Assembly: GCF_001528665.1 (NCBI RefSeq)
Contig: NZ_BBYJ01000027.1
Location: 1-64,000 of the forward strand
Length of the DNA: 64,000 nt
Reading direction: 5' to 3'
Source: Microtetraspora malaysiensis
GTDB lineage: Bacteria > Actinomycetota > Actinomycetes > Streptosporangiales > Streptosporangiaceae
The position numbers were made by a program, and so were the translations under genes. The notes below the pieces were generated by a model, which saw nothing but the letters and a program-made list of their open reading frames with translations, did no database searches and had not been told where the DNA came from. Shown piece after piece: positions 8,149 to 15,956 of this stretch. How positions within the stretch are numbered: position 1 is the stretch's first letter; every line of letters starts with the position of its first letter.

Positions 8149-9204
8149 TCACCAGAGCCGATGGGATCTCGGGATCGAGGCGATCCGCTCTCCGATGCGG
8201 GTGACGATCTCTCCGGCGGCGAGCCGGGCGGCCAGCTCGCAGGCGGCGGCGATGCCCGCGGCCCTGGACGAGCCGTGCGCGATGACGACGGTTCCGTTCA
8301 GGCCGAGCAGTACGGCACCGCCGGTGGCCTCGGGGTCGAGCCGGCGGTAGAGGCGGCGCAGCCGCGGACGTTGAAGCACGCCGCCGAGCCGGGCCACGGC
8401 GCTCTCGTCGATCGTCTCCCGGAGCTGGCCGAAGGCGTATTTGATGCTGCCTTCGAGGGTTTTCAACGCGACGTTGCCGGTGAAGCCGTCGGTGACCACG
8501 ATGTCGGCGCGGCCGATGAGGAGGTCGTGACCCTCCACGTTTCCGACGAAGTCGATGCCGGGCGTGGCGGAGAGCAGTTCGTGGGCCCGCTTGACGAGCT
8601 TGTTGCCCTTTCCGGCCTCCGAGCCGATCGTGAGTAGCCCGACGCGGGGGTGGGGGAGGTCGAGGGCGACCTGCGCGAAGGCCACGCCGAGGTGCGCGAA
8701 CTGGACCAGCATCTCCGGCTTGGCGTCGGCGTTGGCGCCCGCGTCGAGGAGCACGGTGGGCGTCGGCTGGGTGGGCAGGGTGACCGCGATGGCCGGGCGT
8801 CCGACGCCCTGCTGCCCGCGCAGCCGCAGCTTGCCGGTGGCGACCACCCCGGCGGTCGAGCCGGCCGACACGAGGGCCGACGCGTCGCCGCGTTTCAGCA
8901 GGTGACAGGCGACCGCGATGCTGGAGCGGGGGCGGCGCAGGCTGGCGAGCGCGCCCTCGTCCATGGAGAGGGTCTCCTCCGCGCGCACGATCGGGATCTC
9001 GGAGGTCGCGTCGTGCGCGGCCAGCGCCTCGTAGAGCAGCCGCGGCTGGCCGACGAGGACCACCGAGACGCCGCGTTCCCTGACCGCCTGGACGGCTCCG
9101 GCCACGATCTCACCGGGGGCGTTGTCGCCGCCCATGGCGTCGAGGGCCACCGGAAGCCTGCCGACTGGAGCCGGGTCTGGCGCAACGCGGTCCAATCGGT
9201 TCAC
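8149..9204 (-). CDS. plsX: phosphate acyltransferase PlsX
   Basis: A 351-residue acyl-ACP:phosphate acyltransferase that makes acyl-phosphate for the first acylation of glycerol 3-phosphate. Diagnostic segments are VALDAMGGDNAPGEIVAGA near residue 20, SAGSTAG, LLDAGAN, LLTIGSEAGKGN and VTDGFTGNVALK. About 17 extra residues precede the conserved core; the start is a GTG at 9204, and starts closer to the core are possible. In many bacteria plsX sits with rpmF and fabD. Here it lies between a DUF1707 gene and argS, so this may be one of two plsX copies. Confidence 0.93.
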   Translation of the reverse strand: MNRLDRVAPDPAPVGRLPVALDAMGGDNAPGEIVAGAVQAVRERGVSVVLVGQPRLLYEALAAHDATSEIPIVRAEETLSMDEGALASLRRPRSSIAVACHLLKRGDASALVSAGSTAGVVATGKLRLRGQQGVGRPAIAVTLPTQPTPTVLLDAGANADAKPEMLVQFAHLGVAFAQVALDLPHPRVGLLTIGSEAGKGNKLVKRAHELLSATPGIDFVGNVEGHDLLIGRADIVVTDGFTGNVALKTLEGSIKYAFGQLRETIDESAVARLGGVLQRPRLRRLYRRLDPEATGGAVLLGLNGTVVIAHGSSRAAGIAAACELAARLAAGEIVTRIGERIASIPRSHRLW

Positions 9205-9269
9205 CTCACGAGTCTGCCACCTGCGCGGATCGTTGGCGCGAGCGTAGACCTTACGTGGGGGTGGGACGG

Positions 9270-9863
9270 TCAGCTGTGCCAGGGGGAGTGCACGTCGGTG
9301 ACCACCCGGGACAGGATGATCTTTCCGAATCTGGCCTTCCCCGTCACCCGGATGAGCGGCCCGTCTCCCTCGTGGCCGCCCGAGACGTGGCGCTTGGAGA
9401 ACAGCGCGCTGCCCTCGTCCACGATCCGCGCGTTCTCGGGGACGCGGACGATGAGCTTGCCGCAGAACGAGTCGAGCTCGAGGGTGATCTCGCGGCCGGG
9501 AAGCACGGCGTCACGCAGGTCCACGATCAGGGCGCCGAAGGTCGAGCGAAGCCGGGTGTGCCGCCCGGCGACCCAGCGGCCGCCCCGGATGACCTTGCTG
9601 AAGACCGCGGCCACTTCCTGGTGTTCGGTGGCCGGTGCCGGTGCCCGGGAGGCCTCGGTGAGGTCGGGGATGTCGCGGGTCAGGGGGACGAGGTCGCCGA
9701 TCGTTACGGCGCGATAGGCCGCGTCGAGCCGGTCCGCGTGCTCTGTGGAGGTGAGACGACCGGTCGCCAGCGCCTCCCCGAGGGCGGCCGCGACCCTGTC
9801 CCGGTCGGCGTCCGAGGCCCGCTGACCTGCGTCTCTGTCGCCATGTGGGGTTAAGGAAGTCAC
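9270..9863 (-). CDS. DUF1707 (SHOCT-like) domain protein
   Basis: A 197-residue protein. The N-terminal DUF1707 domain has the signature RASDADRDRVAAALGEALA followed by GRLTSTEHADRLDAAYRAVT. A C-terminal domain from about residue 100 has repeated beta-strand patterns (STFGALIVDLRDAVLPG, CGKLIVRVP) resembling the LiaF/cell-wall-active antibiotic response fold. There is no transmembrane segment. A possible role in envelope sensing is family-level inference. A GTG at 9863 with AAGGGG about 12 nt upstream is preferred over a GTG at 9926, because homology begins just after it. Confidence 0.8.
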   Translation of the reverse strand: MTSLTPHGDRDAGQRASDADRDRVAAALGEALATGRLTSTEHADRLDAAYRAVTIGDLVPLTRDIPDLTEASRAPAPATEHQEVAAVFSKVIRGGRWVAGRHTRLRSTFGALIVDLRDAVLPGREITLELDSFCGKLIVRVPENARIVDEGSALFSKRHVSGGHEGDGPLIRVTGKARFGKIILSRVVTDVHSPWHS

Positions 9864-10052
9864 ATCCGCACGATACCCCTTTTCGCGATATGTCGCGAGA
9901 TCTCGCCGGATGTGGCAGAACCTCACAAGGAAGTTTCCCGGGTGTGGAGCCTGCGGTGAGGCGGTCCCCTGGGGTTATATGAGAACCTCAGACGCGCGAC
10001 GGGGGTAGTTGGTTTACACAGTTCCCAAAACCTACCTAGAAAGGAAGGCCGA

Positions 10053-11372
10053 GTGATCTTTAGCGAAGGCAGACGCGGCTTCCGGGCCTACACCACCAAA
10101 CATCTCGACGAGCTTCTCGGCCGCGGCGGCCTCGACGAGCAGGCCCGATTGCGGGTGCGCGCCGTGGCGACGGTCCTGCCGTTCCGCACGAACGCCTATG
10201 TCGTCGACGAGCTGATCGACTGGTCGTCCATCCCCGACGACCCGATCTACCGGCTCGTCTTCCCGCAGGAGGACATGCTGCCCGAGGCGGACGTCTCGCG
10301 GTTGGCGGCCCTGCTGCGCGACGGCGCGCCGGCGGCGCGGGTCCAGGAGGCGGCCCGCGAGGTCCGGATGCGGCTCAACCCGCACCCGGCCGGACAGCTC
10401 GAACTCAATGTGCCCCGGGTGGACGGCGAGTCCGTCCAGGGGCTGCAGCACAAATACCCCGAGACTGTCCTGTTCTTCCCCAAGCAGGGACAGACTTGCC
10501 ACGCGTACTGCACCTATTGCTTCCGCTGGGCGCAGTTCATCGGTGAGCCCGACCTCAAGATGGCCTCCGACGACATCGGCAACCTCGTCGAGTACGTCAA
10601 GGCCCACCCCGAGGTGACGAGCGTCCTCTTCACCGGCGGCGATCCGATGATCATGAGCGAGGCGGTGCTCCGCCGGTACATCGAACCGCTGCTCGGGCTG
10701 GAGCAGCTCGAGTCCATCCGCATCGGCACCAAGTCCCTGGCGTACTGGCCGGACCGGTTCGTCGGCGACCCGGACGCGGACGCCACTCTCAAGCTCTTCG
10801 CCGAGGTGGTCGCCTCGGGCAAGAGCCTCGCCTTCATGGCGCACTTCTCCCACCCCCGCGAGCTCGAACCCGACGTCGTGCAGAAGGCCGTCGAGCGGAT
10901 CCTGGAGAGCGGGGCGACCATCCGCACCCAGGCGCCCCTCATCCGCTCCATCAATGATCGGCCCGATGTCTGGGCTCACATGTGGCGGCGGCAGACCACC
11001 ATGGGCATGATCCCCTACTACATGTTCGTCGAGCGGGACACCGGCCCCCAGGACTACTTCGCGGTCCCCCTCGCCGACGCCCACCGTGTCTTCCGCGACG
11101 CGTACGCCCAGGTCTCCGGGCTGTGCCGTACGGTCCGGGGGCCGTCCATGTCGGCCACCCCCGGCAAGGTCTGCGTCGACGGCGTCACCGAGGTCGCCGG
11201 TCAGCGCGTCTTCGTCCTCCATTTCATCCAGGCGCGCGATCCCGAACTGGTCGGGCGTCCGTTCTTCGCCCACTACGACCCGGACGCGGTCTGGCTCAGC
11301 GACCTGAGACCGGCCTTCGCGGACCGTTTCCCCTTCGAGACCCCCGGCGCCCCCGGCCCGCTCAGCGCCTGA
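10053..11372 (+). CDS. KamA family radical SAM protein (lysine 2,3-aminomutase type)
   Basis: A 439-residue radical SAM, PLP-type aminomutase homologue. The iron-sulfur site is C149-X3-C153-X2-C156 (CHAYCTYCFRW), followed by VLFTGGDPM (GGDP, the SAM-binding region) and a candidate PLP lysine in SATPGKVCVDG near residue 383. Lysine 2,3-aminomutase has PGGGGK at that position, so this protein differs there. The substrate may be lysine, glutamate or another amino acid, or a protein residue as in EpmB. The GTG at 10053 has AAGGAAGG about 6 nt upstream. It is followed by two hairpins and has no partner gene (no EpmA, no lysine degradation genes). Confidence 0.88.
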   Translation: MIFSEGRRGFRAYTTKHLDELLGRGGLDEQARLRVRAVATVLPFRTNAYVVDELIDWSSIPDDPIYRLVFPQEDMLPEADVSRLAALLRDGAPAARVQEAAREVRMRLNPHPAGQLELNVPRVDGESVQGLQHKYPETVLFFPKQGQTCHAYCTYCFRWAQFIGEPDLKMASDDIGNLVEYVKAHPEVTSVLFTGGDPMIMSEAVLRRYIEPLLGLEQLESIRIGTKSLAYWPDRFVGDPDADATLKLFAEVVASGKSLAFMAHFSHPRELEPDVVQKAVERILESGATIRTQAPLIRSINDRPDVWAHMWRRQTTMGMIPYYMFVERDTGPQDYFAVPLADAHRVFRDAYAQVSGLCRTVRGPSMSATPGKVCVDGVTEVAGQRVFVLHFIQARDPELVGRPFFAHYDPDAVWLSDLRPAFADRFPFETPGAPGPLSA

Positions 11373-11391
11373 TTCCGTCCGGATTCGGCAT

Positions 11392-11417
11392 CGAGGGCGC
11401 TCCGTCGCGGGCCCTCG
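11392..11417 (+). terminator. hairpin just after the KamA-type gene
   Basis: CGAGGGC pairs with GCCCTCG around a 12-nt loop, 20 bp after the stop codon. There is no T-run. It is a plausible weak terminator or RNA 3'-end stabiliser. Confidence 0.4.
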
Positions 11418-11457
11418 TAACGGCCTGAATCATCAAGCGCGAGGAAAATCTGTTCGC

Positions 11458-11500
11458 CCGGCCTGGGAGACGCGTTTACCGTGCCTTTCTCCCAGGCCGG
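11458..11500. other. 13-bp perfect inverted repeat
   Basis: CCGGCCTGGGAGA pairs perfectly with TCTCCCAGGCCGG across a 17-nt loop. No T-tract follows. It sits in the 375-bp gap (11373-11747) between the KamA-type gene and the secreted repeat protein. The rest of the gap (11501-11747) should contain the promoter of the latter, but I see no convincing -10/-35 pair and no reading frame. Confidence 0.55.
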
Positions 11501-11747
11501 GGATCGCTTCCTTTGATATCCCGATGAAACGGGATTCCTGGTGATGACTGGAAGGTGATCGCTAGTCCTCTGATTTCCGGAAATTCCGGTCATTTGCCCT
11601 GGTAGAGCCCTGGACCTGCATGACGGACCGATCGCCGAGAAGGGTGATAGAAATTCCGTCCGTAGCTGAGTCCTGACCGGCGACGTACGCCGGCACACGA
11701 GGGATAAATTCCCGCTCTCGTGAAATGGGCTATGAACCGGGGGAATT

Positions 11748-12704
11748 ATGAATCGAATCATTAAGGCTGCCGCGGTCCTCATCACCGCCGGCATCGCGGG
11801 CATGTCCGCCCTGCCGGCCCAGGCCTCGGCCGCTGACACCGGCGACGCACAGCTCGCGGCCGTCACGAGGGTGCTCGCCGACGTCCGCGCCGACGTGGTC
11901 GCCGGCGCGACCGGCTCCCTCCAGGGCCAGCTCGCCGCCGTGGCGAACATCGCGGCCCACGCGGACGCGACCGTCAACGCGACGGTGGCGGCCCAACTCG
12001 CCGCGACGGCCAACGTGGCGCTCGGCGCGGTCGCCAACGTGAACGCGAACGTACAGGCCCAGCTCAACGCCGCCGCCAACCTGACGGCGGGCGTCTCCGC
12101 CGCGCTCGCCGCCAACGTGAACGCGAACGTGCAGGCCCAGCTCACGGCCGCCGCGAACATCTCCGCCGGCGTCGCCGCCACCCTCACCGCGAACGTCAAC
12201 GCCGCCGCCCATGTCGCGGTGAACGCGCACGCATTCGTCGCGGCCCAGCTCGCCGTCGCCGCCAGCGCCGCCGCCAACGTGGCCGCCACCCTCTCCACCG
12301 CCGCCACCGTGCCCCTATCCGCCGGTGTGGCCGTCGTCGCGGGCGTCAGGATCCCCGTCGTCGTCCTCGTGGGCGACGTGCGGGCCTTCGTCGCCGCCCA
12401 CGCCGCGCTCGCCGCCAACGTGAACGCGGCCATCAACGTCGGCCTCGTGGCGAACCTCAGCGCCCTCCTCAACGTGAACGTCTCCGTCAACGCCCTCGCC
12501 GGGGTCAGGGTGCTGGTCCCCGGCACGGCCACCACCCTCAACACAGTGAAGTCGACCTCGTCGACCGCCATCACCCGCGCCAACGGCTGGACCAGGACGG
12601 TGACCACGACCGTCGTGCCGTGGAACGCGGTGACCGTGGTCAAGAGCACCGAGACCACCACCCGCACCTCCCGCACGCCGACCTACATCCGGTCCGGCAG
12701 CTGA
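11748..12704 (+). CDS. secreted Ala/Asn-rich repeat protein, unknown function
   Basis: A protein of 318 residues with a Sec signal peptide (MNRIIKAAAVLITAGIAGMS, cleavage probably after ALPAQASAA). The mature part up to about residue 250 is low-complexity, dominated by Ala, Val, Asn and Gln. Residues 97-148 are two 26-residue repeats that start NVNANVQAQL; a decayed third begins at residue 149. Within each repeat polar N/Q and hydrophobic V/A/L alternate, as in an amphipathic beta-strand with an Asn/Gln ladder. The C-terminus (from about residue 255) is Thr-rich and basic. There is no cell-wall anchor, lipobox or transmembrane end. GGGGG lies 6 nt before the ATG and a very strong terminator follows, so it is a single, probably abundant transcript. 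It could be a surface fibre or matrix protein; I recognise no family. Confidence 0.75.
   Translation: MNRIIKAAAVLITAGIAGMSALPAQASAADTGDAQLAAVTRVLADVRADVVAGATGSLQGQLAAVANIAAHADATVNATVAAQLAATANVALGAVANVNANVQAQLNAAANLTAGVSAALAANVNANVQAQLTAAANISAGVAATLTANVNAAAHVAVNAHAFVAAQLAVAASAAANVAATLSTAATVPLSAGVAVVAGVRIPVVVLVGDVRAFVAAHAALAANVNAAINVGLVANLSALLNVNVSVNALAGVRVLVPGTATTLNTVKSTSSTAITRANGWTRTVTTTVVPWNAVTVVKSTETTTRTSRTPTYIRSGS
12036..12191 (+). repeat. two 78-bp in-frame tandem repeats
   Basis: Units 12036-12113 and 12114-12191 encode 26 residues each (NVNANVQAQL...AGV..L.A). They differ at several residues and at silent sites, so the duplication is not recent. Shorter related blocks occur on both sides. 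Confidence 0.7.
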
Positions 12705-12740
12705 GCGATGAGGGAGTGCTGACAAGGCACTGAGAGCACG

Positions 12741-12787
12741 AGAGAGCCGGTCGGCGCCATCCAGGCGCCGACCGGCTCTCTCTTTGC
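12741..12787 (+). terminator. strong intrinsic terminator
   Basis: An 18-bp perfect stem (12741-12758 with 12764-12781) around a 5-nt ATCCA loop, followed by CTTTG. It ends the transcript of the secreted repeat protein, and its symmetry could also stop leftward transcription of the 53-residue gene. Confidence 0.85.
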
Positions 12788-12865
12788 CGCCCGCCTCGGC
12801 GGCGCCGTCCCCGGCCGTGATGGAAGAGCGGGGACGGCTACCGCGACGACGGGCGCGGGATCAGA

Positions 12866-13027
12866 TCAGTTGTACGAGCCGCGCAGGCAGGTGCGCCGCC
12901 CTATCTCCGCCTGCAGCCGGGCCATCTGCCAGTGCAGGTCGATGAGCTGCTCGGCGATCAGATTGAACGGAAGCTCCGAGGGGTCTTCGTCGGCCAAGTG
13001 GTCGATCGCCGTCGCGAGGTCACCCAT
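12866..13027 (-). CDS. 53-residue small protein, possibly SOS-controlled
   Basis: A short acidic-to-basic protein that starts MGDLATAIDHLADEDPSELP, continues with a helical segment (IAEQLIDLHWQMARLQAEIG) and ends CLRGSYN. The ATG at 13027 has an excellent GGAGGG site 4-5 nt upstream, which with the protein-like composition supports a real gene. I know no function. The helical middle with regularly spaced Leu/Ile suggests a small dimer or a partner-binding helix. The promoter overlaps a LexA-like operator (13048-13063), so induction by DNA damage is plausible. It lies 65 bp downstream of the PEBP gene and could also be read through from it. Confidence 0.65.
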   Translation of the reverse strand: MGDLATAIDHLADEDPSELPFNLIAEQLIDLHWQMARLQAEIGRRTCLRGSYN

Positions 13028-13047
13028 CCCGCCCTCCGATGTCCTGG

Positions 13048-13069
13048 TCGAATCTACGTTCGAATCATA
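13048..13069 (-). promoter_or_regulatory. candidate LexA (SOS) box overlapping a -10 element
   Basis: TCGAAT-CTAC-GTTCGA (13048-13063) matches the actinobacterial LexA consensus TCGAAC-N4-GTTCGA at 11 of 12 specified positions. On the minus strand it directly follows a -10-like TATGAT (13069-13064), so a bound repressor would cover the start of transcription. The box ends 21 bp before the start codon of the 53-residue gene. Confidence 0.55.
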
Positions 13070-13091
13070 GTGGAACGCCGGGCCGGCCGCA

Positions 13092-13628
13092 TCAGGTTTC
13101 GTACGTCGGCGCGATGTAGCCGCGGGCGAGCGTGTTCGCCGTGATGTTGAAGCCCACCACCGCGGGCGGCGTGTCCTCGTCCACCCCGAGCTTCTCGACC
13201 TTCAGCGCGTGTACGGCGAAGAGGTAGCGGTGCGGCCATCCGGGCGGTGGGGCGGCGCCGCCGTACGTCCGCTGGCTGTAGTCGTTGCGCCCCTGCGCGG
13301 CACCCTCGGGGAGGCCCGCGAAGGCGGGGGCCGTCCCCGCGCCGGTCGGCAACTCGGTGACGTCCGCCGGGATGTCGTAGACCAGCCAGTGCCAGAACCC
13401 GCTGCCGGTGGGCGCGTCCGGGTCGAAGCAGGTCACCGCGTAGCTCTTCGTGCCCTCGGGCGCCCCCGACCAGCGCAGGTGCGGCGAGAGGTTCTGCCCG
13501 CCCATGCCCCAGTCGTTGAACACGTGGGCGTCGGACAGGCGCGCGCCGTCCCGCACGTCGTCGCTCTCGACGGTCAGGCTGGGCACCTGCGGCAGGTGAT
13601 CATAGGGAATCGGCGGCTGCGTCGGCAC
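13092..13628 (-). CDS. YbhB/YbcL family PEBP (Raf kinase inhibitor-like) protein
   Basis: A 178-residue phosphatidylethanolamine-binding-protein fold. Characteristic pieces are [19 protein letters not shown] (start of the ligand pocket), [20 protein letters not shown] (the DPD and HW pocket motif) and the later [16 protein letters not shown]. Bacterial members are cytosolic or periplasmic small-ligand binders of uncertain role. The length fits the family and no signal peptide is present. The start is an ATG at 13628. It is transcribed leftwards ahead of the 53-residue gene. Confidence 0.93.
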   Translation of the reverse strand: MPTQPPIPYDHLPQVPSLTVESDDVRDGARLSDAHVFNDWGMGGQNLSPHLRWSGAPEGTKSYAVTCFDPDAPTGSGFWHWLVYDIPADVTELPTGAGTAPAFAGLPEGAAQGRNDYSQRTYGGAAPPPGWPHRYLFAVHALKVEKLGVDEDTPPAVVGFNITANTLARGYIAPTYET

Positions 13629-13718
13629 GATCCGTCCTCCGATGGTGAGACGTCATGGTCGTCTCCCATCCTGGTACGGCCGCCGCCCCGGCCGCCACTG
13701 ACCGCGCTCAGCGGCCGA

Positions 13719-14585
13719 TCAGGCCTTGTTGTACGCGGCGAGGACCTCGGTTGGGTCGCCATCCATCTTGATCTTGCCCTTGTGCAGCCAGATCACGCGG
13801 CTGCAGGTGTCCTCGATGACGTCGAGGTTGTGGGCCACGAGGAAGACCGTGCCGGCGGACTCGCGCATCTGCTTGATGCGCTTCTGGCTGCGCTTCTTGA
13901 ACTCGCGGTCGCCGGTGGCCAGGGCCTCGTCGATGAGGAGGACGTCGTGGGTCTTGGCCGAGGAGATGGCGAAGCGGAGCCGCGCCCCCATGCCCGAGGA
14001 GTAGGTGGACATCGGGAACTGCACGAACTCGCCGATGCCGGAGAAGTCGACGATCTCGTCGTACTTCTCACGCAGCTCGTCCGGGGACATGCCCATGGCG
14101 TAGCAGCCGAGAACGATGTTGCGCTCGCCGGTGAGCTCCTTCATCAGGGCCGCGTTGACGCCCAGCAGGGACGGCTGGCCGTCGGTGTAGACCGCGCCCT
14201 TGTGCGGCGGGAGGAGGCCGGCGATCGCCCGCAGCAGGGTCGACTTGCCGGAGCCGTTGCGGCCGACGATGCCGATCGCCTCGCCGTGCCGGGCCACGAA
14301 GGAGACGCCCTTGACGGCGTGGACCTCCTTCATCTGGGGACGGCCCTGGCGCCGGACGATGCGCATGAGCGCGTTGGCGGCGTTGCCCTTCTGGGAGTCG
14401 CTGGCGGCGCCGTAGACCTTGTAGACGATGTGGAGGTTGTCCACGATCACCGTGGGGGTCCCGAGCTCCTGGGCGGGCTTGGGCGCCGGTGGCTCCGAGG
14501 GCTTGGGCGCGGGTTTCTTCGAGGGCTTGGGCGCCGGGGATTCTTCCTGGGCCACGTGGGACGACTCCTTGGTCAGCTCAGCCAC
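13719..14585 (-). CDS. polysaccharide-export ABC transporter ATPase (Wzt/TagH type)
   Basis: A 288-residue nucleotide-binding subunit. Residues 10-40 are a Pro/Lys linker with repeated APKPS-like units, unusual for the family. The ABC domain has Walker A GRNGSGKST (108-116), a signature region YSSGMGARLRF (degenerate LSGGQ, normal for Wzt/TagH proteins) and Walker B VLLIDEALA. It energises export of a surface polysaccharide or teichoic-acid-like polymer together with the permease upstream, which it overlaps by 8 bp. No C-terminal carbohydrate-binding domain is present, so export probably does not depend on a terminal cap. Glycosyltransferase genes are not in the window. Confidence 0.92.
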   Translation of the reverse strand: MAELTKESSHVAQEESPAPKPSKKPAPKPSEPPAPKPAQELGTPTVIVDNLHIVYKVYGAASDSQKGNAANALMRIVRRQGRPQMKEVHAVKGVSFVARHGEAIGIVGRNGSGKSTLLRAIAGLLPPHKGAVYTDGQPSLLGVNAALMKELTGERNIVLGCYAMGMSPDELREKYDEIVDFSGIGEFVQFPMSTYSSGMGARLRFAISSAKTHDVLLIDEALATGDREFKKRSQKRIKQMRESAGTVFLVAHNLDVIEDTCSRVIWLHKGKIKMDGDPTEVLAAYNKA

Positions 14586-15483
14586 GTCCGTACCTCTCCT
14601 CGGCCCGCCAGAAGTACCAGAAGCCGACGATCAGTGCGAACACCGCCCAGAATACGCACGTTATCCAGGCCCAGCGCTCGGGGAACCTCTGGTAGATCAG
14701 CAGATCGCGCATGAACTCGATGTAGCCCGCGGCCGGGTTGAACTCCAGGGCCCAGCGGAGCACCTGCGGCAGGTTCGCGGTGCGCTCCGTGATGCTGTAG
14801 AAGACGCCGGAGGCGTACAGCCAGGTGCGGGTGATGAACGGGAGGAGCTGGTTCATGTCGCGGACGAACGCGCCGACGCGGGCCATGAGCAGGCTCACGC
14901 CCATGTTGAAGACCAGTTGCAGGGCCAGCGTGACCGGGATCAGCAGCCAGAGCCAGGTGATCGGCATCCCCATGAGGAGGATGAGCAGGAAGAGCACGCC
15001 CATCGACCAGGCGAGCTGTTGCAGCTCCTGCACCGCATAGGCCAGGGGAAGCGAGGCGCGGGGGAAGTGCAGCGCCCTGATCAGCGACAGGTTCGACGAG
15101 ATGGACTTCGCGCCGCCGGTCACCGTCCGCTGGGTGAAGGTGAAGACCATGACCCCGGTGATGAGGAACGCGGGGTAGTTTTCGATGTGCTTGCTCTGCC
15201 CGAGGATGACGCCGAACATCAGCCAGTAGACGGCGGCGTTGAGCAGCGGGGTGAGCACCTGCCAGAGCTGGCCGAGCGCCGACTCGGAGTACTTCGACAC
15301 GTTCCTGGACGTGGCATACGTCAGGATGAAGTGCCTTCGCGTCCACAATTGGCGCAGGTACGCGGGCAGGGTGGGGCGCGCGATGGCGCGTCGCAACCCG
15401 TGGCGCTTGGCGAGCGCGGCCAGCGACTCCGGCGCCCCGCCGCCCGCCTGGGCGTCCGCGACCGCGGAATCCGGCTGGCTCAT
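14578..15483 (-). CDS. polysaccharide-export ABC transporter permease (Wzm/TagG type)
   Basis: A 301-residue ABC-2 type permease with about six hydrophobic segments, beginning after a cytosolic N-terminus of about 70 residues. A family-typical interfacial segment is LRQLWTRRHFILTYA, followed by hydrophobic stretches such as LLNAAVYWLMFGVIL, FLITGVMVFTFT and WAWITCVFWAVFALIVG. It forms the membrane channel for the ATPase at 13719, with translational coupling through an 8-bp overlap. Its start (ATG at 15483) faces the 470-bp control region of the peptide transporter operon. Confidence 0.92.
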   Translation of the reverse strand: MSQPDSAVADAQAGGGAPESLAALAKRHGLRRAIARPTLPAYLRQLWTRRHFILTYATSRNVSKYSESALGQLWQVLTPLLNAAVYWLMFGVILGQSKHIENYPAFLITGVMVFTFTQRTVTGGAKSISSNLSLIRALHFPRASLPLAYAVQELQQLAWSMGVLFLLILLMGMPITWLWLLIPVTLALQLVFNMGVSLLMARVGAFVRDMNQLLPFITRTWLYASGVFYSITERTANLPQVLRWALEFNPAAGYIEFMRDLLIYQRFPERWAWITCVFWAVFALIVGFWYFWRAEERYGRG

Positions 15484-15956
15484 GGGATGGACTCTATTGG
15501 ATGGTGATGAGTAAGAGACCGGTGATGGTCATCCGTTGGTCTCTCATGGATGTCGGCCACGACCGTCGCGGGGTGCGGGGCCGCGGCTTGGTCAAAGGTA
15601 GCCCAGCGAGTCATGGTATGGGCGCAACGGCACGACGTCCGGTGCCATGAGGCGTCCGATGCCCCACCAATCGCGTCCTATGTGTACCTTATAGGGTGAT
15701 TTAGGCTTCATAGCGGCATTTGGCCAGGCCTTGTTGGTATGCGTATGACGCCCCGCCGACGCACGTGTGACCGAACTGCAATGCGCCAGAGACTCCTCTG
15801 GTGCGCGGAGTGAGGGATGCTCGCGAACGACTGGCAGGGTGTCAGCAGGTTTGGCCATGTGTGCAATCGAGGGAACCTCGCCACCATCAGAGGGACCCCC
15901 GCGGGTGACGGGGCAGGCCCGCCAACGCCCATCCTTAGAGGGAGGATCAATCCACT
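15484..15956. other. divergent intergenic region, no gene seen
   Basis: This is 473 bp between the leftward polysaccharide exporter and the rightward peptide importer. It must hold both promoters. AGAGGGAGG at 15938-15946 is the ribosome site of the substrate-binding protein. A leftward open frame at 15592-15858 has no ribosome site, no family resemblance and unusual codon use, and I do not call it. Confidence 0.5.

Noticed and set aside
10053-11372. An EpmB/elongation factor P modification gene
   Set aside because: No efp or epmA gene is in the neighbourhood and actinobacterial EF-P is usually not beta-lysylated.
15592-15858. An 88-residue leftward open frame in the gap before the peptide transporter
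   Set aside because: It has no ribosome site, no family resemblance and atypical codon use; the region is better seen as a promoter region.
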